Both the position numbers and the translations under genes were made by a program. Positions 22,801-36,200 of a stretch of DNA of 64,000 bases are shown piece after piece (position 1 is the first letter of the stretch; each line of letters opens with the position of its first letter). The stretch covers positions 7,412,501 through 7,476,500 of the forward strand of contig CM062199.1 in NCBI GenBank assembly GCA_031216445.1, read 5' to 3'. Source of the DNA: Lateolabrax maculatus. Its lineage: Eukaryota > Chordata > Actinopteri > Acropomatiformes > Lateolabracidae. The notes beneath the pieces were generated by a model, which saw only the letters and a program-made list of their open reading frames with translations, made no database searches and had not been told where the DNA came from.

Positions 22801-24070
22801 GAAAATATTAATTATAGCTGCATTTAGGACATACTTATATACTTTTTCCAGGATATACATTTTTTTCAAACCCCCACACTTCACATGCCTAACTGGTGTG
22901 ACTAACGTATCCAGTGTCCAGGACGTTTGACTGCCTTTAAAATAATGTATGCTGGGATAGGCATGGATGGATGAATAGGTGGGTCTGATCACTCCAGATG
23001 AATTTCTACCCCCACAACCCACTGGCCATCCTTAGAGAAATGCTTTCCTATTTAATACCAGAAATGTGGTCAAATTTGCAACTCCAATCCAAGTTACTTA
23101 TTGTCTGTCCAAGGCAAAGGCAAATTTACTGCAAATTATAAATTACAAAACACATGCACTTACTCGATAAAACTGTAGCCGACCATACTGACCTGCTTCG
23201 TGACTACAGTCCTGTCTTTCTAATAGCGTGTACTTTCAAAAACCTTGTGGCTCTGATTTGGCTCCACACACAATATTCATTACCTGCAGAAAAAAAAAAG
23301 TGAAAGCGGTCATGATTCATGAAGATAAGGTGAAAACAGATCAGACCTAAGCCATACTGCAAGCTGTTCCCTTTCGTAGTGTGTGACGTGTTTGATGGAT
23401 AGCGACTTTGATGTTCGTCCGGGCCCGTTGGCACCTTGATGTCCATGTGTGGCCGTGCGGTTGGAGTCGAGCTGCCAAGCAACGGTGATGAGAAACCCTC
23501 ACCCTTCAACTACGAGGGACCACCTAGGGATTCGTTGCTACTTTGCCAGTCTCTTTCATGTTCGGTGTCTATGTGCACCATCTGTCTGTCGGTTTGAGCG
23601 ACGGCTGAATGACGGGTTCCCTCTGAGAACATGGCACATAACGTTAATGCCAGGCAGGCCCGCGGGCTGAGAAAAGACTGCAGCTGTCCGTCACTCTTCC
23701 CAATCTCATCAGTCACTGGAAGGCAGACGTGACGGCCCTGAGCTCCCTGAAAAACCTGTTCGCTGACATCTCTTCATTCTGTCACACAGCAGAGAGAAGC
23801 AGACTGACTGACTGAATGACTGACTGAGGCAGAAAATACAGCGAACGTCAGGCTGACTCAGATTTGATGGATAGGTGTGGTGGAGAGCACAGTATACTGT
23901 GCTTTTTTGTATCACATTTTTATGTCGCCAAAGAAAGCTGTTGTTGTTCTCTTTGGAAGTTTTTGCTGTGACAGAGGTGTAACCACAAGGGTATCCACAT
24001 ATTATTTATTCCCACTGGGAAGAAAACGTAAGGTAAAGCCAGTATGAAAGTAACATTGGACGAAAGTAAC
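22801..24070. other. Intergenic, no gene seen
   Basis: Mixed single-copy-looking sequence. A short GACTGACTGAATGACTGACT tandem lies near 23803. No exon with both finger-like coding and splice signals was found. Confidence 0.5.
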
Positions 24071-24110
24071 ATGATATTGCCTTACTGCTTCACTGGTAAG
24101 GCAATATCAT
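24071..24110. repeat. Perfect 15-bp hairpin
   Basis: ATGATATTGCCTTAC (24071-24085) and GTAAGGCAATATCAT (24096-24110) are exact reverse complements around a 10-base loop. The hairpin directly precedes an interspersed repeat fragment and may be its terminus. Confidence 0.9.
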
Positions 24111-24262
24111 TTAGACCTGATGATGCAGTTAGATTGAAAGGGAACATTAATGTGTGTACAAAATTTAATGGAAATTCATTCAACAGATATTTCTGTCTGA
24201 AACAAAGTGGTGGACTGATCCATGGACAGGCCGATGTTGCCATCCCTAAAGGTACGCTGCTA
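24111..24262 (+). repeat. Fragment of the interspersed repeat seen at 126-553
   Basis: It shares GACCTGATGATG, the GTACAAAATTT block, the AGATATTTC.GTCTGAA block and the terminal GGTGGACTGATCCATGG..GCCGATGTTGCCATCCCTA with the family. It is shorter than the copy at the window start. Confidence 0.6.
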
Positions 24263-27200
24263 TCTCTCCTCACACTTCCGATCAACAATTTGATAATAAT
24301 AATGATAATACCATCCAGTTAGTTTAAAACCTGCGTGTGTACGATTTGAAAATGTTTTTTGTGCCAAACAAAAACTCAAAATCTAAATAATTTGAAAGAA
24401 AAAGTACACCCCTTTTAACTTATAAGGGCCCAATTTTTAACCCTAGTTAACCCTTGTTACAGTAGACATACTCTATATAATGTGGTTCATCCAGAGCATA
24501 CAGTGTCTCTGAACCTTGCTTTTCATCCATGTCTCTCTGGTATCTCTTGTGCTGTTTGTGCATATGAGAATGAACTGCAGTTATACCTCTGGAGTAGCTT
24601 CCTTTCTTCTTCTTTGCATGTAACCCTCTGTAGCCCTGCTGGGTACTGTCCAAGTCAGAGGGCATGATCTATATCTGCCACCAGGGAGCACTATCCCTCT
24701 CTAATGGCTGCTAAACGGCCTTCTTCAAGAGGACAAGGGCCACATCACAGACCAAATGGTACTTGTACATGTGCGATGGCTGCGGCGTGGGTGGTGGGGG
24801 GGTAAATATACTTAAAACACACTACGGCGTATATCAGCACGGCAGCCTTGACTACAGTTACCACCAGAGAGTCTGACTCCTCCGCATTTCCCAGGCAAAA
24901 GGCCAAACGCATTTACAACACTTCAAGTGTCTGCGACACAAGAACGCCCTCTCCACTGTGAAATATGTAAATATTGCACTAATCAAAGGGTTGTGGAATC
25001 GCAAAATGCCACAGAAAGGTTATGACCCGGAGCCTGTGCTAATAGGGGAGTGAGGGAGGGGGAGGAAGGGGAGGTGATGGAGGGAGGGCTGGGGGTTGAG
25101 TTGTGGTGGTGGTGGTGGTGGTGGGGTGGGGGGGGGTAGTAGAGGAGTGACAGCTACCACAGGCGTTTCTCCAGCCTGAGGAGGACCTTCACATGCTGAC
25201 CTCCGCCTCCTGCACTCCAACGTTCTGACAGTAATGAATAGGAAGGGGCTGTTTATGCATATCAAATGTTATTTACTCTCCCACAGTCAACTGTAGCCAC
25301 AGAGGAAAGAAAGAGAGAGGAGGATGAAAACAGGATATTCCCAAAGACTGTGGGCTGCCATTAGAACAATGTGGACAAGAATGCAGAGGCCTCTGCGGTG
25401 CACTGAGGTTAATCTATCTATCGCAATGAATTACATGACATGGTTTTTGTGGGGCTTTAGCTCGACTTGCTTTTAAAATGCTGCATTGTTCACTGCCTTG
25501 ATTTTCTTCCAGGATTGGAGTGCTTGACAGATACAGAGTACCTACATGAAAACAAGCCCTGTAAGTATATAAGTGAACTTGACAATGAACTCCTCTTGAT
25601 ATCTAGCCCACATGATTATTTACTTCAACTATCTCCTGCTCCACCAAACTAAAGTCTATATCCAGAGACAGAATCAGGGGGATGTTAACATACATTCTAG
25701 TCATGTAATATATTTTTAAGCAGGATTAATTCTTTTCCACATTGACATGATTGGTCTTAAATAGCACAAACCTTAAAGCCAGAGGGAGGAAAAGCCTGAG
25801 CGGAATTATTCAAGGGAATGACGTTCGACGACAAGCTCAAGAAAATAACCTTGAGCGCGAACAATGAAGAATCAGCCGCCAGAAAACGTTTGTGTTTTTC
25901 CCGAGCCTGCGTGTCATCGTCATCGGTTTACGGCTCGGCTTCATTTTCCATCACCCCTCGTGAGAATTAAGTTGGATCTTAAGTATGTAAATGAGAACCT
26001 ATTCTGTGCCCCCCACCCTCTCTTATATGAATCCCAGGACAGACCATGACATTTAACATCGCCTTCACTAATTTGTGCTTAATAGCCAAAAAGTGATTAG
26101 AATTAACATTAATGACATTTCATATGTCTCCCCTTCTACATTCATTACCTCTTCTCTGCTGCTGATACTTAACCAGCTAATGCTCGTGGCTGCCTCTTGC
26201 AGCTTAAATTTCATGTTACACTTTTGGCAGGAATCTTTCAGTCGCCCTTTTTTTACACTTTACTTTTTTCTGCTCCTTTGCAAGAAGACAACAAGGAAGG
26301 AGAATTAAAGAAGGGGAGGGAGGGGGTGGTATAAAGCCTTTAAGTTGGGAATCTATTCTATCGGTCACACCCTCTTTACCAATTGACATGAGCATCGCAG
26401 CAGATTAAGAAAAAGGGGGGTCATCTATTTTCTGGCTCAACGCCTGCTCTATCACCCTCAGCCCTTCTTGTTGAAACAAACGCTGTCCGATACCCTTCAT
26501 CTCTTCTTCTCTGCTATAGTTTCCCCCCAGCAAAGCCAAATCACAGAGGATAACAGGGCCTGAAGAAATGCTGGCATTTTATTATCTTTTTTTTTTTTTT
26601 TTTTGCTTAGATCTGTACATGGAGGAGATTATTGCATGAAAAATGAGCATTGTGTTTCTATCAAACGACAGTCTCCACCAACCCTCCGCCCTCCTCTCAA
26701 GTAATTAGTGATGGTCCCCAACCTTGTTCAAGGGCAGGGAGCTTTTCCCATGTGTTTCTATGGGGAGGTCACCCGATCCTATAGAAAACATGTGACGTAG
26801 GTGGTTCCACATCAGCCTCACCAGCTACAAATGTTTATAATATGATGGCAATTTCATGGCAAATACTATACTTTTGAGGGTGAAATGGAACAAATGCACA
26901 GATGTAATGGGTCATCATAAGAGTTGGGTGAACTCACTAGTATGTATTTGACTTTATGCTAAAGAATTTAGTTCAACAAATGTAGTAAAAGTCTGCATGT
27001 GAACCACATCAGACTTAACTAAACTGAGCAACATTTTAAAGAAACATTAAGAATTTTAGGTAACTTTGTGTACTTTTTGACAATTCAATAAATCTAATCC
27101 AATTAAAATAATTATCTAGCATTGACGCATAACTTTAACATTCCATAATTTATTTTACTTTTGAGTAACCAAGAGCAACTCGACACTACCACATTAGCAG

Positions 27201-27885
27201 AATCATTTCTGTGAATTGTAACATTAATGACGCTATTGCAATACTTAGGAGTCATTTAAATGTTACATGTAAACAGTGCAAAATGGTGTTGGAGGAATTA
27301 AAGTTTAACAAAGAAGAATCTTTAAAAAGCCCATTAATTAATGCTTTTCTGCAGGTTTATCTGATTTTTATTACCTTGGTTGTTTTATCTCATTAAGATC
27401 ATCGACTGGAGGGCAGAGTTTAAACACCTTTTTTTTTTGTTTACCACTACAACACTGTTGTAATACAAGGATGGAGGACAGAGGTGGCAGCAAAAGAGGA
27501 AAACACAGAGGACTGTTGTGGACAAAGGGAGAGGTACTTTAGTGTAGGGGTGGGGGGTTAAAAGGGTAAGAAGAGCTGGGGGTGATCATGGGTAATGGCA
27601 GGGACCTGGCCGCTGACAGACAGGCCAATCTCCCGCCTGGACAGACTCAAGAGAGATGTGTCAGTCTCCGCCAGCACCCCGGGCCAGCCGCACCACCACA
27701 CCGCTAAATGTGTATTGGCAAAGTGTCGGTGCCAATGCCATTAGCCAGCATACTTAAATTCCCCTGTAATTTTCTATGGCGCTCCTCGTTATTGGCAACT
27801 CTGATGGGTCGAGTATTTGAATCCTGGTTCAGCTTTAATGGATGACCGGTGATGGTGAGCAGCGGGGTGATTTGTTATCACTCCC
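24263..27885. other. Intergenic, no gene seen
   Basis: It contains a GGT/GGGG-rich tract (25103-25137), a run of T near 26587-26604, and a possible isolated 48-base exon at 25513-25560. The block near 26730-26850 resembles decayed hAT-like and CTCACCAGCTACAA repeat fragments. A TTAAT-rich block near 26060-26240 could be regulatory. No protein-coding gene is supported. Confidence 0.5.
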
Positions 27886-27903
27886 ACGCGCACGCGCACG
27901 CGC

Positions 27904-27948
<45 letters not shown>
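27886..27948 (+). repeat. (CGCA)/(CA)n microsatellite
   Basis: A CG-CA alternating start (CGCGCACGCGCACG) passes into pure CA for about 20 units. Such alternating purine-pyrimidine DNA can adopt Z-form. Confidence 0.95.
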
Positions 27949-28034
27949 GGTGTTACTGTGAAAACAGTGTCTACTCGGGCCCCTTGCCACATTTCAGATG
28001 TCTAGAAGTTGTCAGCCCTCCCTTATAAACTTCT

Positions 28035-28243
28035 TAAATCGTTTTTTTTTAAATAACTGTTCCTGGCCCAAACAGTTAAGGGTATCCAATATTTCACAAA
28101 AAAGAGAGTAGAGGATTAGAATAAAATCAAAAAATAAACACACACATCTGTATTTTCTACCCTTTAATCATCTCAAGACTGCTCAGTTTTATCTTGTGAC
28201 CCTCTGGAAGGGTCCCAACCCTTAGTTTAGGAAACACTTGACG
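28035..28243 (-). mobile_element. hAT-like non-autonomous element
   Basis: Read on the minus strand it starts AGTGTTTCCTAAACTAAGGG and continues with TTGGGACCC, GGGTCACAAGATAA and TTTGTGAAATATTGGATACC. This is the order of a fish hAT-like element beginning CAGTGGTTCCCAACC. Related copies lie at 32872-33072 and 60621-60760. No transposase frame remains. Confidence 0.6.
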
Positions 28244-28434
28244 TAGCTACAGCTTCACCAGATACAGCTGTAAAATGATACAAATACACTGATGTAAACA
28301 ATCAAAAACAAAAGTAACTCACAGGGGCCATTCTTATGCAGGATGTACTTTTATTAATGCAGGTTGTATCATTGTTGTATTTCTACTTTTACTTAAGTAA
28401 AGAATTGGATTACTTTGACCACTGAAATGTCCAA
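28244..28434 (-). repeat. AAGTAAAAG-type fish repeat, partial
   Basis: The right end TTTCTACTTTTACTTAAGTAA...TTTGACCACTG is the reverse complement of the family start CAGTGGT..AAG..TACT...TTACTTAAGTAAAAGTA. The hAT-like element interrupts it on the left. Confidence 0.7.
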
Positions 28435-30967
28435 TGCTACAGGTCTAAAACACACAGTAGTTCTCACAAATAGATCAATAAAGTACAAAGTACAGTACAG
28501 CACACACCTTAACAACCCTCATTACACCACCAGGACAGATCTAATGAAGAAGAATAGTTTGGAGACATTCTCTGACTTCCAGTGGTGATCTGAGATCAGG
28601 TCTTTGCTAATCAAACCTCTCCCATTAGCTTTATGGGGCCACAAGGACAAACCTGCATGTGAACTGATTGTGATTAGCATTTAATTTAATTTAAATTTTT
28701 CAGCTTAATTCTCCCTGGATCATGATACAATGAGTGCAAAGAAATGAGGTATTTTTACTTTCGCTTACCATCTGTGACCCAAAAACACATTAAAACTGCT
28801 AGAATTTTCATGAGCAAACGATTGTGAAGTTGTTTAGGATTCTTGTGGGATTTGCAGCTTTGAACGTCTCTTTTGCAATTTTTACAAATCTGGTCTCTCC
28901 TTTCCAGCGACATTGCCCGTAGTGTATCGAGGGAATACAGCCTTCATCAGGCCAAGACAAACACACGCTCAAAAACACACATGAGCCACCACAAAAGTTA
29001 AATAACTATATACAGGAGCAATTTAGCTCCGCTGTAATTTGTATATAGTGTTTGACAACCTTGCTGGAGAAGTTTTCACCCCAGAAATGCTAAGTAGTCC
29101 CAGCAGGAGTCAGTCAGGAAGAGGAGAGGGGCTCTTTGCTGTTTAATGTATTCTTCGGCAGCCCAGAGGCCTCCAAAACGCTGCATGTCTTTACCATCCA
29201 GTGTACACAGACACACTCACACACACAGACACATGCACGCACTCACACACACACACACACTCACATATCTGTCGGCAGTCAGGCTCTGAAGGAACACTGC
29301 TAATGGGGCTGTTTTTAATGAGCCAGGAAGAGGAGAGTGACCCTTCGAAGGTGAATATCTCTATCTCTCTCTGTATTTTGCTCTGTGTATGCTTGCATGC
29401 CATTCACACACACACATTCACACGTAGACGCACGGAAGTCTTCGTGATTTTAGACGAAGTTGTTATATTTATGTCTAATTGTTTTTAACCGCCATAATTA
29501 CTTTCAGCTCTCGGCTCAATCATTCATCCAATCCTCTCATCAGGAGCGAGCCTGTGAGACATCAGAAGGCAGAATTGTGTGTTTTTACGGCTGGAGAGCC
29601 TGCATAAATTGTAAGGGTTTGAAAAAAAAAGAGCCCTGCAGCAATAGTCCTGCGCAAAGCTGCAGGAGATCCGTCGATTTCCTCAAGTTCCACTTCACGT
29701 TGCAAGGGACATATCTATCCCTAGACATCCATTTCACTTTATTTCACTGATTTTATGATCTTTTCCCTGCAAAGAAAAAAAGGAAAAGAAAGGAGGCAGA
29801 GGAAGCAGTTCAGTATGCGGCCAAAAGATGGCACACTATGTATGGCGGGAAGAGGGTTGTGCTGAGCGTTGTGGCGGCTGTGGTGTCTGTATTTAACCTA
29901 GAACCTGGAGAGCGTCTGTGTTTCCTCTGCTGGGAATCTTCTGCTTCTAGGATTCATACAGGAGGAGGAGGGAAAGGAGAAGGAGCTAGGTAGGTGAACG
30001 GATGTCATGCTTCTGCTCATGTTGCTCAACAAGCCCTACTGTGGCTGCTTTTACACTAAAATGAGCCTGAGGTTATATTGCTGTGACATTTGAGAGCCCC
30101 CGGTTCATTTTGTCTGCAGAACATGTGGAGTTACAGTGCAGTCTGAGAGTACGGCTCAAAATAATGGTTATTCTGATGATTTGTGTTTTTAACGTCTCAT
30201 ACAGGAAATAAATGCACTGTCTAACCAGGTAGGACATATTTTGCAGGTTAATATTTTTGGTTCCTCAAAAAAATGAAAAAGCTCTTTTCATACATCATGT
30301 TTTAAACAAAATTTGTCATGAAGCATGCTCATTAATCCCAGCAAAATTGTCTTTTTATGGGTGTTGCTGATTTCTTTTAATCATTCTTCCCTCACACCGG
30401 TGCTGCAGAGGCAGTTTTAAATCTGTACTAAACAATTTCTTATTCCAGACATGAATGATTGGAATGTCCCTTTTTTGGCGGGTTAATTGGGGATCATCAC
30501 ATTATCATTATCACTAAAATACAACACGTGAAAATGTTAAATTTGTTCTCTCAAAATGGATTATGATTCATGAAGTGCCAATATTGCCATTTATACTCAC
30601 TTGTTATGGGCACAAGCTGATATGGATGTGTTCAAATAACAAATGCATTTATTAATTCATTTTTTCATAGTTATATATGAATACTTTGATTGCGCTTTCT
30701 ACATGCAAATGGGTATTAACGCTGTAAGTGAATGTAACAGTGTTCCTACAGTGTGATTACATTTGCTCTGTTACCACACACACACTTAAGATCCCTGCAC
30801 TGAACATGGACATGCTCCTGTACTCTACACACTCCACGAAGACACACACACACACACGCCCATGCTATGAGACCACTGAAAATCAATGTGACAGGTTTCA
30901 GTCGTCCCTCAGTGTACACATCCCCTCTCAGACTCTCCCCTGACATCTGCTCGATTACCTCCTACAG

Positions 30968-30968
<1 letters not shown>
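28435..30968. other. Intergenic, no gene seen
   Basis: It holds CA runs near 29207-29260 and 30842-30857. The rest is unremarkable AT-rich sequence. Open frames over the CA runs are compositional artefacts. Confidence 0.5.

Positions 30969-31018
<50 letters not shown>
30969..31018 (+). repeat. (CA)25 microsatellite
   Basis: About 25 uninterrupted CA units. Confidence 0.95.
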
Positions 31019-31023
<5 letters not shown>

Positions 31024-31747
31024 ACAGCGAGAGACGCCCTCCCTGTGGCCGCTCTAAGCCCCTCTGAGCCATATGAAATGTAGTCGGTGCAGGAGAAACC
31101 AGATACTGCTGGCTGTGTCACATTGCGTTTGCCGCCACCCGTCAGGAGCGGGTCTGTTTGACTGCCAGACGTTATGACAGCGTCAGTCATCCTCCAGCCC
31201 AGCAGCAGGCTGTGGGACAGAGAGGAGTAGGAAGAGGAGGAGGAGGAAGAGGAGGAAGGGGGAGCAAGACCTCCGCCACAGGCAGACTAGGAGGTGGTGA
31301 GGAATGGAGTAGAGTCCTGTGTTCACAGGAAAACGAAACAGGGATGTCTGATTTCACGTGCAAACACATCACCCATCCTGCATTTGATTTGATATTTGTG
31401 ACATTTAGATATAGACATTCTTCCAGTCACACTTGCTAAGAAAGGAAGGGTGATACCTACTTTTTCAGCCGGTCCAAAGATTTAAAGCCACCCTCTAGTG
31501 GATCTCTAACCTCTTGCATTATGCTTGTGTGTGTGTGAGTGTGTTTGTGCCTGGCTTTGGGGATTTGACAGCTGGCAAGTTGATGATTGAGCTGCTTATC
31601 CTGTCAGACCTGATGGCTAGACTTGCATTTTTATTTCATTTTATGCTGCTTTATATATTTTTTAGCCTAAGCTGCGGGAGGGTGCAATATGTCACCTCAG
31701 AAGGAGCGCAGATAAGAGCTACAAACACTCATGACAGTCAAGGACAC

Positions 31748-31786
<39 letters not shown>

Positions 31787-32543
31787 AACACAGGTGTACA
31801 CTCAAACAAACCTGCACTTCATACTTTCCATATACACACAGAAGATGTGACGGCAGCCCGGTTTGTCAGGTCATCCGACAGCGCAGACAGCCCTGTGAGC
31901 TCCCATGTGGCCTGGAGAGTTTCCAGACAGCAGGACAGGAGGCCCGGACAGCAGCACCTCATGCCCTCGCCTCATCTCGCCGCTCAGCCCCCACCCCCTC
32001 CCTGGCCTCACCTCCTGCCTTACCCACTGCCTCTCACCGCGCAGGACAGCAACCCTCAGAAGAGCCCGGCAGGATGAGCGGTGATGGACAGGCCGTCTCT
32101 GGTGTGAACTCTCGCCTTCTCTGGCCAACGTCATGGACAGACAGCTCGCTGTGACATAAAGCAACAGAAAAGGAAACAGAGTTAAAGTGGTAATCCTCAA
32201 AATGCTTGTGTTTTGGTGATGTTTTGTCAGCGTGCATTGCTGTGATGTCTTTGCTTTGTGGTTTCATGAGTCAATCAAGGACTGTCTGCAGGGTCTTCTA
32301 TAGGTTTCTAAACAAGTTTCTATTGGTGCTGCTCGTTTCTTCGTCTGCTTAGTCACAGTGGTTTCAGTGCTCATACTTACCCTTTTTATTCTTTTTTTTA
32401 ATCTAAAATGTCAAATGCATCACCTCCTGTGTGCCCCATGCTTAGTTTTTAGAAGAGCAAATGTCAAAGCCTTCATAAAAGCTCAAATTTGATTCACTAC
32501 TGTGTTATATTAGTGATTGACAGTTGTAAAATGGACATATGTT
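31019..32543. other. Intergenic, no gene seen
   Basis: It has a GGA-rich tract near 31225-31265 and a CA microsatellite at 31744-31782. The open frame over 31514-32077 is broken up by low complexity and has no recognisable domain. Confidence 0.5.
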
Positions 32544-33269
32544 CAGTGGTGGAAGATGTACTCACATTCACTCATTTACTTCAGTAAAAGTACCAATACA
32601 ACAATGTAAAAGTACTCCATTACAAGTTAAAGTCCTGCATTCAAAACCCTGCTTTTACTTAAGCAGGGTTTTGTACAAAAGTATTAACTGCAAAATGTAC
32701 TTAAAGGATCAAAAGTATTTATTTTGTGGTAAAATGGCTCCTGTGAGTGATTATTACTATTATTTCATTATTAGATTCTGCATTAAAGTGCATGAACATT
32801 TTACTCTTATAACAGATTCAGTGTTAGATACTTTTTAACTACTTTACATACATTTTGGTAATTTTGGTCCTGTGGTTCCCAACCTAGGGATATAGCCTCT
32901 TCCAAATGGTCACAAGTTATGCTACACAAATCTTATAATAATAATGTTTTTTTCCTTTTTGGGCCTCAGAAAGTTCTTTAACTCACAGACATCTTAAATG
33001 TAACAAGGGGCTCCAACTACACACTTTTTTGTAAAGGGTCACAAGCCACAAATGCTGGCAACAACTGGTTTAATGATGATGATAAGATTATCATTGAAAT
33101 AAAATATAAAATCAAAAGTACAATATTTTCCTCTGAAATGTAGTGGAGTACAAATATATCTTTCTATCTATCTATCTATCTATCTATATATATATATTTA
33201 TATATATTTAAAAGAAGAGGTACCATCAAATTATACTTAAATACAGTACTTTCTTTCTTTCAACCACTG
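32544..33269 (+). repeat. AAGTAAAAG-type fish repeat with nested hAT-like insert
   Basis: It starts CAGTGGTGGAAGATGTACTC and includes TACTCCATTACAAGTTAAAG and later CTCTGAAATGTAGTGGAGTA. It ends TTTCAACCACTG, giving complementary termini. The family is very abundant in teleosts. A 13-bp perfect hairpin (32642-32654 with 32661-32673) and a TATC microsatellite (33163-33186) lie inside it. Other copies are at 28244-28434 (minus), 48043-48519 and about 61945-62387. Confidence 0.8.
32872..33072 (+). mobile_element. hAT-like element nested in the repeat
   Basis: TGTGGTTCCCAACCTAGGG at the left, GGGTCACAAGCC near the right and a decayed AACAACTGG end match the short hAT-like family in this window. 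It interrupts the AAGTAAAAG-type repeat, so it is the younger insertion unless the two form a composite family. Confidence 0.6.
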
Positions 33270-36200
33270 TATATGCTTGCATTACACTGTTGAATACTTC
33301 AAATGCAAACGGTGTGCATTGGCAGACAAATGCTTGCATTCTGCATAAACCTCACTCTGTGCTGCTGTCAGTCTCCTTCATAGCCATTCTATGTATCACT
33401 ACCTCAGAAATGAAGGCCCTCTGCTATGAATGATTAATAAACAAACCTATTAACAATGCAGCAGACATTTCACAAAAGGTTCATTTTCGGAAATACAATC
33501 TCCCTTTTGTTAATAATGTCCATTAATCATGTGAGGATGTCACTTAACGCAAGGTTAATGAAACACTGCTAATGCCTGGCTAATCTATCCCCAGTCAGAA
33601 AGCCGCTGTAACTGTAATTCCTAACCCTTTAAACTATTTTCCCGGGGATTCTCACCGTGTGATTGATGGATGCGGGACAGGGGATGTCCATTATTTTTAA
33701 GTGGAACACAGAGGCAGAATGTGGGGTCAGTTGTGGGCCGAACTCAGAAAGCTTTACCTGTCCAAGTGGCTAATGAACCACTGACAAGATATATGGGAAC
33801 ACTTTGGGGGAGAATTTGAGTATGACATAACAACTTGATAATGGATTTATTGTGGCGCTCTAAACCATTCATTCACAATCAAGCATAACGTTCATGGCCT
33901 TTTTTCCTCCACAATCCTCTGGCAAAGTTTTGACGGCGGGAGCGCCTTCAACTAGTGCTGATCTTAGCATGTCGGCTTGTGCGTTGTTTTGTGTGTGCCT
34001 TGTTCTGACTTTCATTTTCCAGCTGTCAGGCCGACCTATTAAACAGAGTATTATTTTTTTATGTCTGTGTGCATTGTGTCTGTGTAAGCACGGTGTGGTG
34101 TAAGCACAACATTAGGAGAGATGTTTATTGTAATGTGAGTGTCTGGTGCCAGCTGAGCTGAGCTGCAAGCTGTTTGGAGAAGCGGGTGACTGTTTGATTG
34201 TGTGATGACAATGTGAGCCTTGCATCTCTCTTCCTTTCGTCTGTGTCTCTGAAGAATGCTGACATTAAATGTTTGATGTTGGCATGCACAACTGATATAC
34301 AAATAAAAACCTCACCGGTGAGACATGTTTTTTTTTTTTTTTCTTCTTGCATTTTGACAATACATTTGTTGTTTCTCTTTCCAGATTCGATTCAAGTTTA
34401 CCTTTTCCCCCTTTTTAAAAGTTTGGATCGTTTTATCTCTTATTTTTTTTTGTCTTGAACCAGAAAGTCGCCAGAATTGAGGAGCAAAAACAGAAAATGC
34501 ACTCAGGGTCGCATATGACTTTAGGAATAAATGTTTTCCAGTCAAACACCTCTTGGTTTTCGATAGGGCATATATACAGCATGACACTATGAGAGTGGAG
34601 GTGGTGCTGGTAGAGGAGAGGCAGGTCAATATGAGTCCTAATAAAGCGTGAGTTCATTTCCCCGCTGCACTCCCCCCTGGCCACCGACCGCTCCATATAC
34701 AAGTCAAATCGGCTTTTTGCCTCCCAAAGCCCTGTGATTTATGACCTGGCTCCATTGACCAGACCAGCTAGTTTTCATTTTTGTTAAATCACGCGGCCCC
34801 TTAAATGAAACTATTGATTTTAAGTCAGCTTACTGAGGATTTAATTTGTATTTGGAAAATTAAAGCAGGTAACGCTTTATAATTTCACACTAGACTGGAG
34901 TAGAACCAGTTATCCCCTATCCCAGGACCCACTGTGTCCCAAGAATAGACGCTAACCCCCACCCACCCAACACCACCTATTCCCCCCTCATTTCTCCCTC
35001 CATCTGGTTTCACTGGCCACTTTGTGTGGCCATTAATGAATTTTGGACAGGGAGAGGAGGGATTTATAGCCCTGGGACTCCTGCCTGGACCGTCCCATAC
35101 TTAGTGCCCCTTTGCTCAGGGCTGCTGCCACAGCACATCAGCACTTAACTGCTGTCTTTCCCCTGTTTTCCTGTGACCTTGACTTGCACCAGTGTTGTCT
35201 CAACTTGCCTTCCACTGGTCAACACCTCTCCAGTAGTTGTCAGGATGCTGTCGTTGCTGTCATTTCATCACGGAGGGACTAGAAAATCAGGTTAACTCAT
35301 TCTTTTATCCACGTATCAAAGAAAGGCTTTGTGTCAGTTTATTTGTTTGTTCACTGGTTTGTCACCACTGTTCCACTTTCCATGAAACTTGGGGAAATGA
35401 TGTATGAGTTCATAATAAATCACAGACAAGAAAACAGTAAAAACATCATCACACATCAACTACATTCTGGTATTTTCAAAATGGCACGGCAGGGGAAGCT
35501 ACTTTGTTACTCTCTCCATCACATGAACCCCTGTGTCCCATCTTGACAAAACCTGCAGAAATGATGCGTCTCACCTTTTCAAAAATTACACTTCCTGGGC
35601 AAAAGAGGAAGCTACAATTACAGCTCAAAACACGGTGACATATTTGTTACTGATTGTCCCTCATTTGTGCGGGAGAAGACACGCTCACTGTCGCCTTGTC
35701 TCAGCTTTGTCTCGAGGTCTGCTTCCGCCGTCTCCTCCACTGACACCATGGCAGCCAGGCATCCCTCCCCGCAACCCCGCTCTCCTCTCCCCACTCCCTC
35801 ACCCTGCCATAAGCTCCTTCACCAAGCCCCTCATTAACCCCTCCCTTTTCCCCTGGCATTGAAAAGGCGCTGTCTTTAAACCTGTCCCCGCATCTTCAAC
35901 AGAGTTTTCAATAGTGAGCATGTGGGCGGATGGGTGGATCCCTTTCCCCGTGCCCCCGCACTGACTGTTTTATATTATATTTAGTAATAATAATCACAGT
36001 TATCGCGCCTCCTCCTCCTCCTTCCTTTTTGTTAGAGTCTCCCGCTAGCGGGGCGGTGGGACGGCATGGCTGTCTCCCTGGCCTCCTCACCTCCGAAAGT
36101 GCTGTGTGTGTCGCTCACCCTCCATAAAGGAGAGGGAGGAGCGGCGGGTGGGGGTGGGAAGCTCTAGGGTGTCATTAACTCCTTTCTTCTCCCCAGGAGG

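Noticed and set aside
24433..24455. TTAACCC..TTAACCCTTGTTAC as a second piggyBac-like terminus
   Set aside because: It matches only the first eight to nine bases of the terminus and no inverted partner is found nearby.
31514..32077. 187-codon open frame on the + strand
   Set aside because: It passes through a CA microsatellite (poly Thr-His) and has no conserved motif.
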